Shown here: in pieces, positions 23,174-35,806 of the stretch
How positions within the stretch are numbered: the stretch's first letter is position 1
How the letters are laid out: each line of letters opens with the position of its first letter
Assembly: GCA_018398585.1 (NCBI GenBank)
Contig: JAGTTD010000001.1
Location: 64,501 to 128,500 of the forward strand
Reading direction: 5' to 3'
DNA length: 64,000 nt
Origin: Simmondsia chinensis
Taxonomy: Eukaryota; Streptophyta; Magnoliopsida; Caryophyllales; Simmondsiaceae
Made by a program: the position numbers and the translations under genes
Notes under the pieces: model-generated
What the model was told of the DNA's origin: nothing
The model's database searches: none
Seen by the model: the letters and a program-made list of their open reading frames with translations, nothing else

Positions 23174-23766
23174 TGTAAGGGAAACTTAATAATTCTGATA
23201 TGCTCTGATACCAACTTGTGTGGATAAATCTTGATGCGGAAGAGTGAACCCTAGTACTTGATTCGATTCAAATAATATGACTCACACAAAACGAGAAGTA
23301 AACAAATATGGAGAAAGAAAGAACAAACACGAACACACAATATTTACGTGGAAATCCCTCTTCAATCGAGAGGGGAGAAAACCACGGGCGGAGATGGAGA
23401 TTCTTTATTGATACTGAACAGAAGAATTACAACGACACTTTCTTTAAACGAGATCTATGAAAGAATTACAATCACTTTCTCTTAACTCTCGTAGTACTCA
23501 AAATCTGAATTGGAGAAATTACGAAATTACCTCTCTCTCTCTCGATAGCGGCGCCTCACTCTAAATTGGATCACAAATGACATAAACCCTATGCCCCTAT
23601 TTATAGACCCGTGTCTAGGAGGTCCCAATCGATCAGCCCTCTTACTGCTCAAAAACCCGAAAATCCACTTAAATCACCCGATTGATTGGGCTTCCCTCCC
23701 GATCGATCGGTGATCTCTCCGCTACCCATAAACTTAAAAGAAGTAATTTGAGATATAATCCAAACA
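23174..23766 (-). repeat. LTR of copia element 1 (3' LTR)
   Basis: 593 bp, plus strand tgtaagg...aatccaaaca. It contains acacacaatatttacgtgga and is adjacent to the purine tract at about 23767-23780. Confidence 0.8.
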
Positions 23767-23843
23767 AATCTCCACCTTGGCTCAAATTACATATATGAAA
23801 GAATTTTCTCCACCTTCTCCACTAAACACCCCACACACGGGGT

Positions 23844-25032
23844 TTATCTCAACAAAACACGAAACCTAACCGAGTCCGAGTGAAGCTTGAACTTCCTGCT
23901 AGGTAGCAACTGAGTGAACATATCTGAAAGGTTATCAGTAATGCCAATCTTCTTCTTCTGTGAATTGGCTCTTGACACATTATCTGAAACAACCACCTGC
24001 TGCTGAATTGTGTTACTTAACTGAAACTGAACTCTTTCTGGCTTACTCACCTTACCTGAATCACAACCAACTGAGGACATCTTCTGTGGAGACAATAACG
24101 AAGACTCATCAAACGTGACATCTCTACTCGTCAGGAATTGCTGGAAGCGAAAACCTTTCTGCTTCCCATAAAGCTCTTGTTCACAGAATTTCAGTCCTGT
24201 AGACTGACCACACAAAGAGCCCCTCACACTGTGCTCAGACAGACCCCTATCACCTGAATGATCCAATCTCAAACGTCCTGAATTTGTGATCTCTGATTTT
24301 GTCAACAAGGATGATGAAGATGTTGCAACAGATCTAACAACTATGGAATCGACAAACTCATACAGAGTACCTAACCTTCTGCCCTTCATAACTGTCAATG
24401 CACCCTTAACGACCCTCAAAACTCCACCTTCAACTGTATACCTGTACCCTTTAGACTCAAGAGTAACTAAAGAAATATGATTCTTCTTCAAATCAGGAAC
24501 ATAGCGAACATGACTTAGAACCCTGATAATGCCATCGAACATCCTAAAACGAATTGTTCCTATGCCCAGAACTTTGCATGGAATATCATTACCCATCAAA
24601 GCAACTTTACCTCGAACGAACTCGTACGTGGAAAACCAATCCCGGTTTAAACATAGACAGTAGAAGATCGTCATTCTCACCATTCACAATACTAGCTACT
24701 ATGGATCTCTGGTTAGACCTGTTATCTGCTTCAAGTTTTCTCTTAAGCTTGTAACAGTCTTTCTTAATGTGCCCTTTCTTATGACAGTAGTTACAGGTTA
24801 GGTCTTGATGCTTAGACTTAGACTTGTTGCTACTATGATCATACTCAGCTCTTCCCCTCACAAACAAACCACTACCTAAGTTATAAACAGAATCAAATAA
24901 TTCTCTATTTACTCGTTCTTTACTTAGTAGGTTTCTCTTAACTTCATCAACAGACATGGTTTGTCTACCATCATAAATCACGCTTTTGACAAAACCCTTA
25001 TATGAAGCAGAGAGAGAACATAACAACAACAT
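23844..25032 (-). pseudogene. copia gag and shortened pol remnant of element 1
   Basis: Frame 25032-24607 gives the end of Gag, with QVMLLLCSLSASYKGF just upstream and the CCHC knuckle CNYCHKKGHIKKDC. Frame 24683-23844 (279 codons) begins at the end of the protease (NRDWFSTYEF) and continues into the pre-integrase region (RGLSEHSVRGSLCGQSTG). It then jumps directly to sequence normally beyond the integrase (LTSRDVTFDES) and ends with the RNase H tail-like FKLHSDSVRFRV. Integrase core and reverse transcriptase are deleted in frame. Gag upstream of 25032 has stops. Confidence 0.75.
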
Positions 25033-25529
25033 TACCTGATTTTCATCCTAAGGAACATCATCCAATTCTTTCAAATCTTGAATAATTGAATTAAATTCAT
25101 TTACTTGATTCTTAAGTGACGTATCTTCTGACACACGAAACGTGAATAACTAGTGCTTAACTACGAGTTTGTTGGAGACGGACTTGAAACAGAACATATC
25201 CTGCAATTTCTCCCACAACTCCTTAGCGGTCTTCACTTCCAGAACTTCTGTCAAAACATCATCGGTAAAACATATCTGAGTTGCAGTGAGTGCCTTCTCA
25301 TCTAACTCCTCCCATTGTGCTTCTGTCAAATTCTCTGGTTTCTTCTATCAAATCCTCTGGTTTCTTCTCTTTCCCATCTAAAGCTTTCTTCAAGCCACTC
25401 TGAGTCAAGAGGTCCTTAACGCGACCTGCTATAAGCTAAAGCTCCCTTGACCACCAAACTTCTCAACTTCGGTCTTAATTGCGAACGTCATTATACCAAA
25501 TTAAAATAAACAGGGCTCTGATACCAATT

Positions 25530-26183
25530 TGTAAGGAAAACTTAACAAATCTAATATACTCTGATACCAATTTGTAAGGAAAACTTAACAAATCTGATAT
25601 GCTCTGATATCAATTTATGCGGATAAATCTTGATGCGGAAGAGTGAACCCTAGTACTTGATTCGATTCAAATAATATGACTCAAACAAAATGAAAAGTAA
25701 ACAAATATGGAGAAAGAAAGAACAAACACGAACACACAATATTTACGTGGAAACCCCTCTTCAATCGAGAGGGGAGAAAACCACGGGCGGAGATGGAGAT
25801 TCTTTATTGATACTGAACGGAAGAATTACAACGACACTTTCTTTGAACGAGATCTATGAAAGAATTACAATCACTTTCTCTTAACTCTCGTAGCACTCAA
25901 AATCTGAATTGGAAAAATTACGGAATCACCTCTCTCTCTCTCTCTCAATGGCGGCGTCTCACTCTTAATTTGGATCACAAGTGACGTAAACCCTTCGTCC
26001 CTATTTATAGGCCCGTGTCTGGGAGGTCTCGATCGATCGGATCCGGGCCGATCGATCGGCCATCTTACCGCCCAAAAACCCGAAAATCCACTTAAATCGC
26101 CCGATGGATCGGGCTTCCCTTTCGATCAATCGGTGACCTCTCGAGAACCCATAAACTTAAAATAAGTAATTTGAGACATAATC
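25530..26183 (-). repeat. LTR of copia element 1 (5' LTR)
   Basis: It matches 23174-23766 over most of its length. It carries an extra 43-bp duplication at its lower-coordinate end and has lost about 6 bp at the other end. Confidence 0.8.
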
Positions 26184-26536
26184 TTAAGAAAGATAGTAGG
26201 TGACCTGAACTTTAGATCAGTCATCCCAAAGATCAAGATTAGTGTTATGCAATGATAAAACAAGCATGTATAAATATTTATATAATATAACAAACTTGTC
26301 TAAGTTCTTATGTCAAAAAATATAACTTCAATTTCTCCATCATGATTATAATTAATATAAAGAAGTATAAAAAGGGGAAATTGGTAGGGTTTAACTTTAA
26401 ATGAAAGAATAAAACAAGTATGGTAGTAATTGTGTAAAAACGGAAGGCGATTACAAAAGAAAAAAGAAGTCAAAATACAAGTAAGTTAGGAGTCTGAAAA
26501 TGAAGGGTAACGGTGGTAGTAGGCTTAGTGTGTATA

Positions 26537-26548
26537 TATATATAAAAA
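26537..26548 (+). promoter_or_regulatory. probable TATA box of the phosphoglycerate mutase gene
   Basis: TATATATATAAA sits about 35 bp upstream of a likely transcription start near 26575, in front of the noncoding first exon. Confidence 0.55.
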
Positions 26549-26574
26549 GGCAATGTAATTTGAGTACCCAGTTT

Positions 26575-26704
26575 TGTCTGAAATCAAATCAACAAGGACT
26601 CCGAATCTGGTTTGTCTTCGTCAACAGTCCCCCCCGCCTCTTTCTTCATTTACTTTGCATTCTTCCTCCGCCTTGGTTTCATCGCCCCTTCCCTACTTTC
26701 ATCT
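26575..26704 (+). other. noncoding 5'-UTR exon of the phosphoglycerate mutase gene
   Basis: A C/T-rich leader ends in the strong donor ATCT|GTAAGTTCC. The matching acceptor (gaattccag|a) lies 2 nt upstream of the ATG at 28427. The result is a 1.7-kb 5'-UTR intron that holds a SINE and a TRIM. The start is estimated from the TATA box. Confidence 0.55.
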
Positions 26705-26952
26705 GTAAGTTCCTTTGATCTCTCTCTCTCTCGCTTTCTCTCTCCATAAAGCCGACGTTACATTTTGATCTCCGATTAGCTTTTCGTTTCTAGAAACTTC
26801 TTTTGTATAATATTGTTGATTTTTCAAAACTCGTTTAAATTGGTCGTTGATTTGAACCTTTCTTAATGGTGATGGCTGTCTAGGAAGCGAAATTTGTATA
26901 GTATTTGATATTTGAATTTAGGCCTAATTACGATTAAGTTGTTAACTTATAG

Positions 26953-27194
26953 GGGAAGGAACATACCCGGTGCCTCAAGGGCTCCCGCCTACGCAGGGTC
27001 TGGGGGGCGGATGTACGCAGCCTTCCCCCTACAGGGTGTTAACCTGAAGAGAGGTTGTTTTTCAGTGCACCCAACCTGAGGGTGAGGACTTCCCAGGAGG
27101 TCACCCATCCTGATACTACTCTCCCCCAAGCACGCTTAACTTCAGAATTCTAATGAGATCCGGTGACAGCGTGTTGGTGCCGTCTTTGGTTTAT
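26953..27194 (-). mobile_element. 5S rRNA-headed SINE (copy 2)
   Basis: This 242-bp unit has a 5S-derived head at about 27083-27185 (aagttaagcgtgcttggggg, tgacctcctgggaagtcctc on the minus strand) and an Au-like body. The tail is tatgttccttcccc rather than TTG repeats. A perfect 15-bp duplication, gttgttaacttatag, flanks it at 26938-26952 and 27195-27209. It sits in the 5'-UTR intron of the mutase gene, antisense to it. Confidence 0.88.
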
Positions 27195-27358
27195 GTTGTT
27201 AACTTATAGAGTTCTGATTTTTGTTCTGCATCAAAACTGTCCTCTTTCTCTTTGTCCATGTTAGAGTGTGATGGGTCCATTTCTTTCATTACATGCTTTT
27301 CTTGTCTGACATATAATCTTGTTATTCCACTTCTTGAGAGTTTAGATTAGGCGGATAT

Positions 27359-27650
27359 TAACAAGGAACCATCTATTCCAAAAGCTTAAGCTGATGGGTG
27401 AAGGTCCAAGAATAGTTTTATACTCTAACATTCCCCCTCACGCGAATGCTAATTGGGCTTTAAGCGTGGATAGTACATAGGCCCATCTCATACCTTGTGC
27501 TTAAATTGTTTAATATTGAATGTGGGAGCTGCAGAGATTCGAACTTGTGACCTCGTGGTCAACCTAGCTTTGATACCATGTCAAGGGACCATCTATCCCA
27601 AAAGCTTAAGCTGGTGGGTGAAGGCCTGAGAATAGTTTTATACTCTAACA
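27359..27650 (-). mobile_element. TRIM retrotransposon (copy A)
   Basis: This 292-bp element has 72-bp direct terminal repeats at 27359-27430 and 27579-27650. Read on the minus strand the LTR starts tgttagagtataaaac and is followed inside by a tRNA-Met primer site (tggtatcaaagc); a purine-rich tract precedes the other LTR. There is no coding capacity. Flanks gatat (27354-27358) and aatat (27651-27655) form a near-identical 5-bp duplication. Confidence 0.88.
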
Positions 27651-28426
27651 AATATGTTATTTTCCTTTTCTCTGATAGCTAAGAAATAAGTTCCTTTTTT
27701 TTTTTTTTTTGGCCAGTAACACAAGTTTTGGTTACAAAGTCTCCCATGTTTACCAGGAAACTGAGTACAAACCGCCATCAAATCGGATGCACCCCTAGAC
27801 AAAAGGATGTCCTAAGAAAGGGCACGTAGGCCATAAGCGAGTAGATAGCCAACTAAATAGAACCATTGTGAGAAAGGAAAGATTGCAGAAGTCCCTTTTC
27901 TGGTAAACCCAGCTTGAGGGATGACAAGGCCAAGTAGGAGGTGTAGTACCCACCCAACTCCTAGTTCACTTCCCAAGTAATCGCCAAGAGCAGTCATAGA
28001 CTCACGTGCTAGTCACTTGAGAATATAAATCCTTCACCATAATAGGGGAAGGAGCAACACAAGAAATGGAAAGCCTTAAATATAAGGAAAGAATAGGGCT
28101 TGAGTTTAGCTCCTCTTACTGACAAACTTCTCATCAAAACAACACCCATTCACAAAGTAAAAAACAACAATAAAGTGATAGAAAAATACAATGTTCAAAT
28201 GACGAGGCTAACTAAGCAAGGACTTGCTGCTACAAAAGAGAGGCTTTATGGAGCTAGAGCTTCATGTCTTTACTTGAATCTTCTTAACAAGTTATGCGGT
28301 TGATCACTTTTTATCGGAATCCTAATGAAATTGTGCCGTCCAAATACAGTACTTGAGTGCATTGTTTGAAATTTGTTTTTGCCGCGGCCTTTTGCCTTTT
28401 CTGAGTTATTGTGTGTGAATTCCAGA

Positions 28427-30521
28427 ATGGCTACAGCAGTATTGAACCAAGCTATTGGTGCCATTCAATCCGCTCGTTATAGCAGTCCCTCTGATTGTCA
28501 TGACAAGTTTGCCAATGTCTCACTTTCTATGTTTCCCAAAAGACACAAGCATAGTCTGAGTCTATTGAGAACAGAAAGCTATAAGTCTAGCAAAAGGAGT
28601 TCTAGAGGAATCCAAGTATCAACTTCCGAAGTCCCAGTCGCTGATACCATTTCATCACCATCTGATAGCAGCACCCGTGACAAACGCAAGAAATTAAGTG
28701 AGCCAGCTGAACACCTTCCATCACTTCTTTCCTTGCTTGAAGTTTTTTTTTTTTTTTTAAAATTGTTAAACATTTAAGAATCGTGTGTTTGAACTATGTA
28801 TATACCAACCAAATGAGAAGGGAAAATCTCACAATGAGAGAGAGAGATCATACAGGAATGTGATTGAAGATTGGAACTTTAATATTGACTCTGAAATTAT
28901 TTTGTTGTCATTGTCAGATGAGGCAGCTCTTATCCTGATACGACATGGTGAGTCCTTATGGAACGAGAAGAACCTTTTCACAGGTTGTGTTGATGTGCCC
29001 TTGACCAAGAAGGGTATTGAGGAGGCAATTTTGGCTGGGAGGAGGATCAGCAACATACCTGTTGACATGATCTATACCTCTTCATTGATACGTGCACAGA
29101 TGACAGCCATGCTTGCAATGACGCAACACCGACGTAAGAAGGTAACTTTCGGGGTACTTGGGTTGCACGATGGAGGATGATTTTGATTAGTCTGTGTTAG
29201 CTTGCTAGTTCTAAATGTGTACTTGTCATGGGTAGTAACTGCTTATAAATCCAAATACCTAATTTAAGCATAATCATGAAATTTAGTACGTCATTCTTTC
29301 TAGTTTACTTTATGTATCTTCTTACTTTACATATCTTCTTGAGAGCAGCCAAAAATGGGCAATGGATGTTATTTTGAATATTGTCATATGTGGGTAGCTG
29401 TAGTCATCCAAAATGATTCTGGATACTGTTCATCTACCCTTATGCTTATTGAGAACTTTGTGTCCATGTCCAACAACTGAGCTGTAGCTGTGTTGCCTAC
29501 AGGTGCCAATTGTTATGCATAATGAGAGTGAACAACCAAAGGCCTGGAGTCAGATTTATAGTGATGAAACCATTAAGCAATCAATTCCGGTTATAGCAGC
29601 GTGGCAACTCAATGAAAGAATGTACTGAGTTTCTTTTTTCTTTTCTGGTTATTCTTTGCATGTTGTTCCAGCTATATTGGCTTGTCTGTGAGACGGGTTC
29701 TTGTAGGTATGGTGAGCTTCAGGGTCTAAATAAACAGGAAACTGCAGAGAGGTTTGGGAAGGAGAAAGTGCATGAATGGCGTCGGAGTTATGACATACCT
29801 CCTCCTGGAGGAGAAAGTTTGGAAATGTGCGCCCAAAGAGCAGTCGCTTATTTTGAAGAACATGTAAGCATGATTTTCAGCTTCTTGGTACTGTATATAT
29901 CTTCCTAGTGACGCAGTTCATTGACCATGAGAGTTCAACCTGCAGATAGAACCTCAACTTCAATCTGGGAACAATGTAATGATTGCCGCCCATGGGAATT
30001 CATTGAGATCGATTATTATGTATCTTGACAAACTCACATCTCAAGAGGTGAGAATGCTAATTATCAAAGCCTTCCTTGTGAGGAATCCTTGACTAATATT
30101 TCTGACATGAGAGCTACATTGAGCAGGTTATTAGCCTTGAACTATCAACTGGAATCCCGTTACTTTACATATTCAAAGAGGGGAAATTCATTAGGAGGGG
30201 GAGCCCTGTAGGACCTACTGAGGCTGGAGTCTATGCGTATACTAGGGTATGTGATTCTGCCTTATTCTTCTGGCAGATGATGTTATGCACTTGAGGGCAT
30301 TGTTGCTTGTATACTTGAGCAATTGTTCCTTGTTTTTTTTTTTTTTTTTTTCGCCTCGACTTTCTATATCATTTCAAAACAGTTGTATAAGCGTTAAGGC
30401 ATTTAGGTTGCTTGCAACATTTCTTATCTTTGTGATTATTTGCTGCTTATGATGTAACATGTGTCCTATCATGCAGAGTTTAGCTCTATACAGACAGAAG
30501 TTGGATGAGATGCTTCATTGA
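28427..30521 (+). CDS. 2,3-bisphosphoglycerate-dependent phosphoglycerate mutase, plastid-type
   Basis: Seven coding exons: 28427-28697, 28918-29141, 29503-29621, 29707-29863, 29946-30047, 30127-30246 and 30477-30521. Phases join to 345 aa. Residues 1-90 are Ser/Arg-rich like a plastid transit peptide. The histidine phosphatase core starts with [19 protein letters not shown] (phospho-accepting His). [39 protein letters not shown] and the second catalytic His in [10 protein letters not shown] follow, ending near [12 protein letters not shown]. It interconverts 3- and 2-phosphoglycerate in glycolysis. The length and exon pattern fit the Arabidopsis At1g22170/At1g78050 pair. All key residues are intact. 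It converges with the Sec14-like gene about 1 kb downstream. Confidence 0.95.
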
Positions 30522-31531
30522 TGAATCTCAATTAGGTAAGCTTCTCTTCTCCAGCACCAACAAGTTTGTGACTATTCTTTTTGACTTGTCTTTTGATATC
30601 TTGTTTCCTATTTCCAGGCTCCACTATATCATCTGCACTTTTCAGGGAGCAAGTCATGGAAAAGAAATGCTGAAGAGTGTTTGATGGATTTGAAAGCTGG
30701 AAATGGCTGTTTCACATAGCTGTTACATGAGTTTGTTAGGCTTAGATGTTTCCATTGTATTGCAATATATTTGTTCTTTTTAGTAGATAGGCGTGCACGG
30801 TGTATGTGAAATGCTGAAGTTTTGCAGTTTCTAATTAACTATAACAACGGCTTTAGCTCCGTTGGACTTTTCGGTTATTTGATCTTTATGCAAATACTGC
30901 TTTAAGCTTGTCAAGAATTTATTCACAAAAGTTTGGAAATATGATAATTTCATTCTGAATCCTAACCTGCACCTGAATTCTAGGTGCCTCAATCTTCAAC
31001 CCAGCTTTTTTTGCCTGCCGTAATTGTCCCCTCGCTTCAAAAGACATCAAACTGGCATGGTTGCAGAACACCAATCAGAGAAATAATCAGATAAAACGTT
31101 CCTGCGACAGTTCTGAATGTCATCAGCTTAGGCAGGGTTTCGTACAGCCAGCAGCCAACTATTTCATTTTTTGTAGTGGATATTACCGGAATATTTATGC
31201 TTCGTCAAAGTTTAGCCGCTGGGATCTAATAAAGATCACACGGTAGATTTCAGAGGAAATGAAATGCAATTCCCCACCTGATAATTTTATTGGAGCTCTC
31301 TCTTCTAAAGTTTGGCATACTATTAGTGCAGATTACTAAAATCAGTTCACCTTTTCATTAACAAGTGTCTCACTTGCACGGGAATGTATTAATAAAACTG
31401 CGAATACAACCGAAGATCAATATGGAGTTTGGAATTTCCAGAGTATCAAAGTGTCTGCAGTTGAAAGCTAGGTTTGCACGTTCAGTTACACCATCAGCTT
31501 ACACAAGTCAACCAGCCTTTTGAGGTTTATC

Positions 31532-33847
31532 CTATTTTACATGTTTGGCGTCTTCAAGGCTGAGATTACTGACTGTCAAATTGGTATCTGGGGATAATCC
31601 CTGCGAAGCTTCACCTGTGGTCTCAGAGGCTTCTTCACTCTCCTCGTCAGTAGGATCGTCCTCTGTTGGTGAATTGGCATTGTTGATACTGTTGACAGAT
31701 GTCAGCATCTGGTTTGACGCTACTGCAGCATTATTATTACCACCGGCCCAGAAAGAGCGCATCCTCGCATCATCTTCTTTCATCCTTTCGGCATATTTAT
31801 GGATGTCGAAGCCTTCAGCATTGTTCCCACCGAATGCAGATTCAAGCTTGTCCATGTCAAAGAGTTGCTCCATGATCTTCTTGGCATTGATATCATCAGC
31901 AAAAACAAACTTGACCTTCTTTCGGGTTTTGGGCTCCAAGAAAGGTTTTACCACCTACAAGGGTTAACATGTTTTTCCATGAAGACATCTGATAACTCAA
32001 CACTTTGAAGCAGAAAACAGGAGCGCATTCAAATAACAAGAGCATCACAATTGGTGAAGAAAAAACGAACATAACAAGAATCAATATGGATATGCGTGCA
32101 GTATGCAAAAATGCATCATATTGCAGCTGACTAGATGGTTTGCACTTAGGATCTTGCTCTAAGATTAGTTGGAATACAAGGAAGCATTCTCCGAAATTAA
32201 CACCAATTGCCCATCAATAATGCATGGTTAAACTAACCGAGTGTGTGATTGATTTCATATACTGGAATATACAGATTAGCCAATCTGGGCATGTATTATT
32301 TCAAACAGTTGAAAGCAGATGCAAATTACAAGAGTGGTACATAGCCTCGGGATACTCCGAGTTGTAGTCAGGAGCCTCTAGAACAGTTGAAAGCAGTTGA
32401 TTTCTTAAAGGTGCACTGCACATCTGATAATGCATAACCAGCACATCAAAAGGTTACTGTGAAAGGATAAATAAGAATAAGAGAGACGCATACTGTCCAA
32501 AATTGCTCAAAAAACTTCGGAGGATTATACAGGATAGCAAGACCCAGCCTTTCTGGATAATGCTCTTGCAACACATATGCCGTTTCCTTTGTCACCTTGA
32601 CTGAAATATTCGACAAATTGAAATTGTGAAAATCGATCAGCCAGACCATCTGCTCCTGATGTGGTGGCAAGTTTAATATAGCATTTTCCATGCAATATAC
32701 AAAATACCTGATCTGCCCTTTTATATTGTTTGAGTTCTGCCATAAAAACACCAATTTCAAACCATTAGTGACAGAAGGTACAGGTAGTGTAGATTGCAGT
32801 AGATGAGATATCACAAACACCTATAAATCTATTAGGATAGTTCCTCCATGGACTCCAATTGATACACCCTCTTTGGCAGTGAATGGATGGGAAGAAAAAG
32901 AAAAGGGAAGGCACTGCAAACGCTTAATAAATATCAGCATGACAAGCAGATATATTAGGCAAAAGAGTGTTCTTAGAACTTCTTTCTAGATGTAAAAGGA
33001 TGGTGCTAAAAGCCATGTACAGTAATTGCTGTGAATTGTCCCCTCTAGCACAAAATTTAATCCCTTCAGCTTTCTCTTATGAAGGACGTACAAACCATGT
33101 AGAGAAAATACAGATACAAAGTAATAAAATCTCTAAAAATGCATAAAGTAGAAAAGAATCACCAAAGGATTACCTGACAAGAAGGGCGCATGACTAAAAC
33201 AGTTCTTCCATACTTGTCAACCACATTAGACCTGTAAATTTTACCCGTCTGTGCTTCGCAAGCAACATCTTCCTAGAGCATTAAGAAAAAAAAAATGAAA
33301 TTGTAATTGGATTGTACTTCAGAAAACCATTGCAAAATTAGATGTAAAAATATTTTCAGCCTCAAAATTAGATGTAAGAAAATGAAATTGTAATTGGATT
33401 GTAGCAGGAGTCATGAAAACACCTAGCCTAGGCACAACTTTCTGAAGTTGAGAATTTCGTACCCAGCGAATCTCTTCAGGTTTATACTCTGCTCTCCACT
33501 TCAGAGTTTCTTTCAGCATTTTAGCTGCCTTCTTAACATTTCCATTTCGTGCATGCAAGTATCTTGCAATAGAGGCGTTAGAACAGTATATAGACAGCTT
33601 TTCTGGAAGTGGACCTATTGCCATCCTCACAGCATTAATCTGCAAATATTCCAAGCAATTTAGCTAGCAAAATAAGCTCTGATCAAACCGTATGTGTACT
33701 GTCAACCCTCTGGCATTGGAAACTTTGAACTAAGAAAGTGCACCGTGATAATTTTGAGGTAAGGGTCTTCACCTTTTCCTGCTGTTCTTCAAGAGTCAAA
33801 GATCCGTCATGAAGACTTGAAGCAGATTTCTTTATATCTGCACTCAT
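31532..33847 (-). CDS. Sec14-like phosphatidylinositol transfer protein (CRAL-TRIO)
   Basis: Five coding exons on the minus strand: 33847-33773, 33639-33463, 33272-33174, 32736-32494 and 31954-31532. All are phase 0 with GT-AG borders, giving 338 aa. A CRAL-TRIO N domain (SIARYLHARNGNVKKAAKML, KWRAEYKPEEIRW) leads into the lipid-binding domain (GRTVLVMRP, MVWLIDFHNFNL, LQEHYPERLGLAILYNPP, VKPFLEPKTRKKVKFV). An acidic Ser/Thr/Glu-rich tail follows (DDPTDEESEEASETTGE). The family moves phosphatidylinositol or related lipids between membranes; the exact ligand cannot be told. The gene also has a noncoding first exon near 35200-35300. It resembles Arabidopsis At1g22180, which neighbours a phosphoglycerate mutase gene there too. 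Confidence 0.94.
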
Positions 33848-33862
33848 TGCGTTGGAGGAAGT

Positions 33863-35300
33863 ATCCTGTACATCAACAATCATGAAAGTGAATATAAATC
33901 CGATTTGTTTCCTTGCAGCATTTCTTTGATGCCATTAGTACCGTATTTTGCATCTGGAAAATGCGACATGATACATCCAAAGGGCACAACTTGCGTAAGT
34001 GCACACAATCCAGTATGGATATTAACAACAAATATGCAAGAGAGGAGATGAAGAACATCAGTAATAGACATACATGAACTGTCCTTTCTGGAAAGATTGA
34101 TTGAAAATTAGAGTTTCTACTAGGAAACCAATCAATTTTAGGAATGAGATACTAGAACCGTGAATAAGACTAGAAAAATACCAACAGTTGCCAGAAAGCA
34201 AACATCATGTCCTATCACCATCAAGGGAATTCCTTATTCAATGACAATTAACCGTCCTTAATCAAGCTTTCAATGTACATGTACCCTCCCCTCATATAAA
34301 AGAAGTATGTTAAGGCATCTAAAAGTACATGGGTACTGCTGTACACATCTTAGAAGGAAAATGCCTTACGTATGATTATTTAAATCGATTGCAACTTGCA
34401 AGAATGAAGGAAACTCGCCTACTTAGAACAACTATAATGCTAGAGCAGAATCCAATGGGAACTACTCATGCAAGTGCTAGGACAATTGTGAGCTCCAGAA
34501 CATCCAAGCGACAATCCAAGGCATTGCAGATTGCCCAACTCAGATATACATTGATTTTGACAATATTATGATACAGAAAAATAATTGGGGGCAAGGAAAA
34601 ACCGCACATCAGTGGGTTAATTAAGCAAATGCCGATATACATACCAAGGTACTATATCACCCCTTACCAATTGGTTTTAGGATAGAGCCTTATTTGGTTT
34701 ATGTCACATTACGCAGATGTTGAATTAATAAAAGAAAGAGTAGCTTTTCCAACAGTAACCATTTTGCAATTTTTTTTTTTTGTTATCATAACCATTTTGC
34801 AATTTGTGATTACAGTATTCAGCGCCATGTTCTGATTTAGGATTTTAACAAGCCACAGGAGATAGGGGATAATAATTGAGGCATTACCGGCACTGAGACA
34901 CAATCTCAACTAAAAGCGCTAAGAAATATAGGTTAAAAAAAAAGACTCAACTTGCTCGGATAATAAGCATCAATGATTGAAAGTATCAAACAAATAGCAC
35001 CAGAAATTGAAACAAACCCAGAAGCCTTGAGCCACAAAACAATCTAATGCAACAACAAGATCCTTGGACCCACGAAAGACCATCCCCCCACGACAACGAA
35101 ATGAGTAAATAGCACGGAATGGAAACTGGATATGATTATTTACGCAACAAAATAAACAATCAAGGCATTGTTCAATCAAAGAGCAAACCTATCTGAATTG
35201 ACAAGCTGACCTTTTGCAGTTGTTCTTGTAGAATCGCTTCTGAGCTTCTTGTGGGTTTGCAGCGGAGCACCAGCAGACGAGAAAGGAAGATAGAGGAAGA
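33863..35300 (-). other. 5'-UTR exon and 5'-UTR intron of the Sec14-like gene
   Basis: The acceptor tgatgtacag|gatac lies 15 nt upstream of the ATG. Candidate donors are gcaaaag|gtcagc and gatag|gtttgc near 35190-35215, so the first exon (about 35300 to 35200) is noncoding. No other gene is seen in this stretch. Confidence 0.55.
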
Positions 35301-35326
35301 GGAATAGTAGTTGAATTCGACAAGAC

Positions 35327-35336
35327 TTTTATATAT
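35327..35336 (-). promoter_or_regulatory. probable TATA box of the Sec14-like gene
   Basis: On the minus strand catatataaaag precedes the inferred noncoding first exon by about 30 bp. Confidence 0.5.
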
Positions 35337-35624
35337 GGGAGGATTGTGCTGTTTTTTCTGTATTTTCAAGCCGCGGGCCGATGGCACTCAATTTTCCATT
35401 CGGGTTTTATCACAATTTTGCAAAAAAATTTCTTGAATATCTGGGCTCGATTCTTTTCCAAGATCCTTCTTTTTTTTTTTTTTTTTCTGGTTCCGTGTAC
35501 AAATGGGAGGATTTATTTATCAAGTACTAATATTTTAAATTTTATTAGAACTTTAAAATTAAGCGTGCTTAAATAAGAGTAGTATCAGAATGGATGACTT
35601 TCTAAAAAGTCCTCGTGTTGCCAA

Positions 35625-35806
35625 TATGAATGTAGAGAATTATATAAATTGAATGAATAAAAGAGGTTATATAGGGGGCCTATATATAGGCAGAGATAAA
35701 TAAAGAAAGGACTAAAATATCCTTGTACATACCATAAGTCAAGAGGTACAAGGGTAAAATACAATGCAAACCCTAGGCTAGAGGAGGGTTCTAAAATACT
35801 TTAATA
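35625..35806 (-). repeat. 3' LTR of copia element 2
   Basis: 182 bp, ending at the gag-pol side with tttaata and the purine tract at 35807-35821. Confidence 0.9.

Larger units (their letters stand above)
23174..26183 (-). mobile_element. internally deleted Ty1/copia retrotransposon (element 1)
   Basis: Two direct LTRs (23174-23766 and 25530-26183) flank a 1.8-kb inner part read on the minus strand. Next to the upstream LTR is a primer-binding site whose plus-strand form is gctctgatacca, complementary to initiator tRNA-Met. Next to the downstream LTR is the purine tract aaggtggagatt. The inner part keeps a damaged gag and a shortened pol without integrase core or reverse transcriptase, so the element cannot move by itself. 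The upstream LTR has a 43-bp duplication including the primer site (25531-25616) and lacks its last few bases. Confidence 0.85.

Noticed and set aside
27567..27578. tRNA gene fragments (tRNA-Met-like words next to LTRs)
   Set aside because: These are 12-14-nt primer-binding sites of LTR elements, not tRNA genes; no complete tRNA cloverleaf was found in the window.
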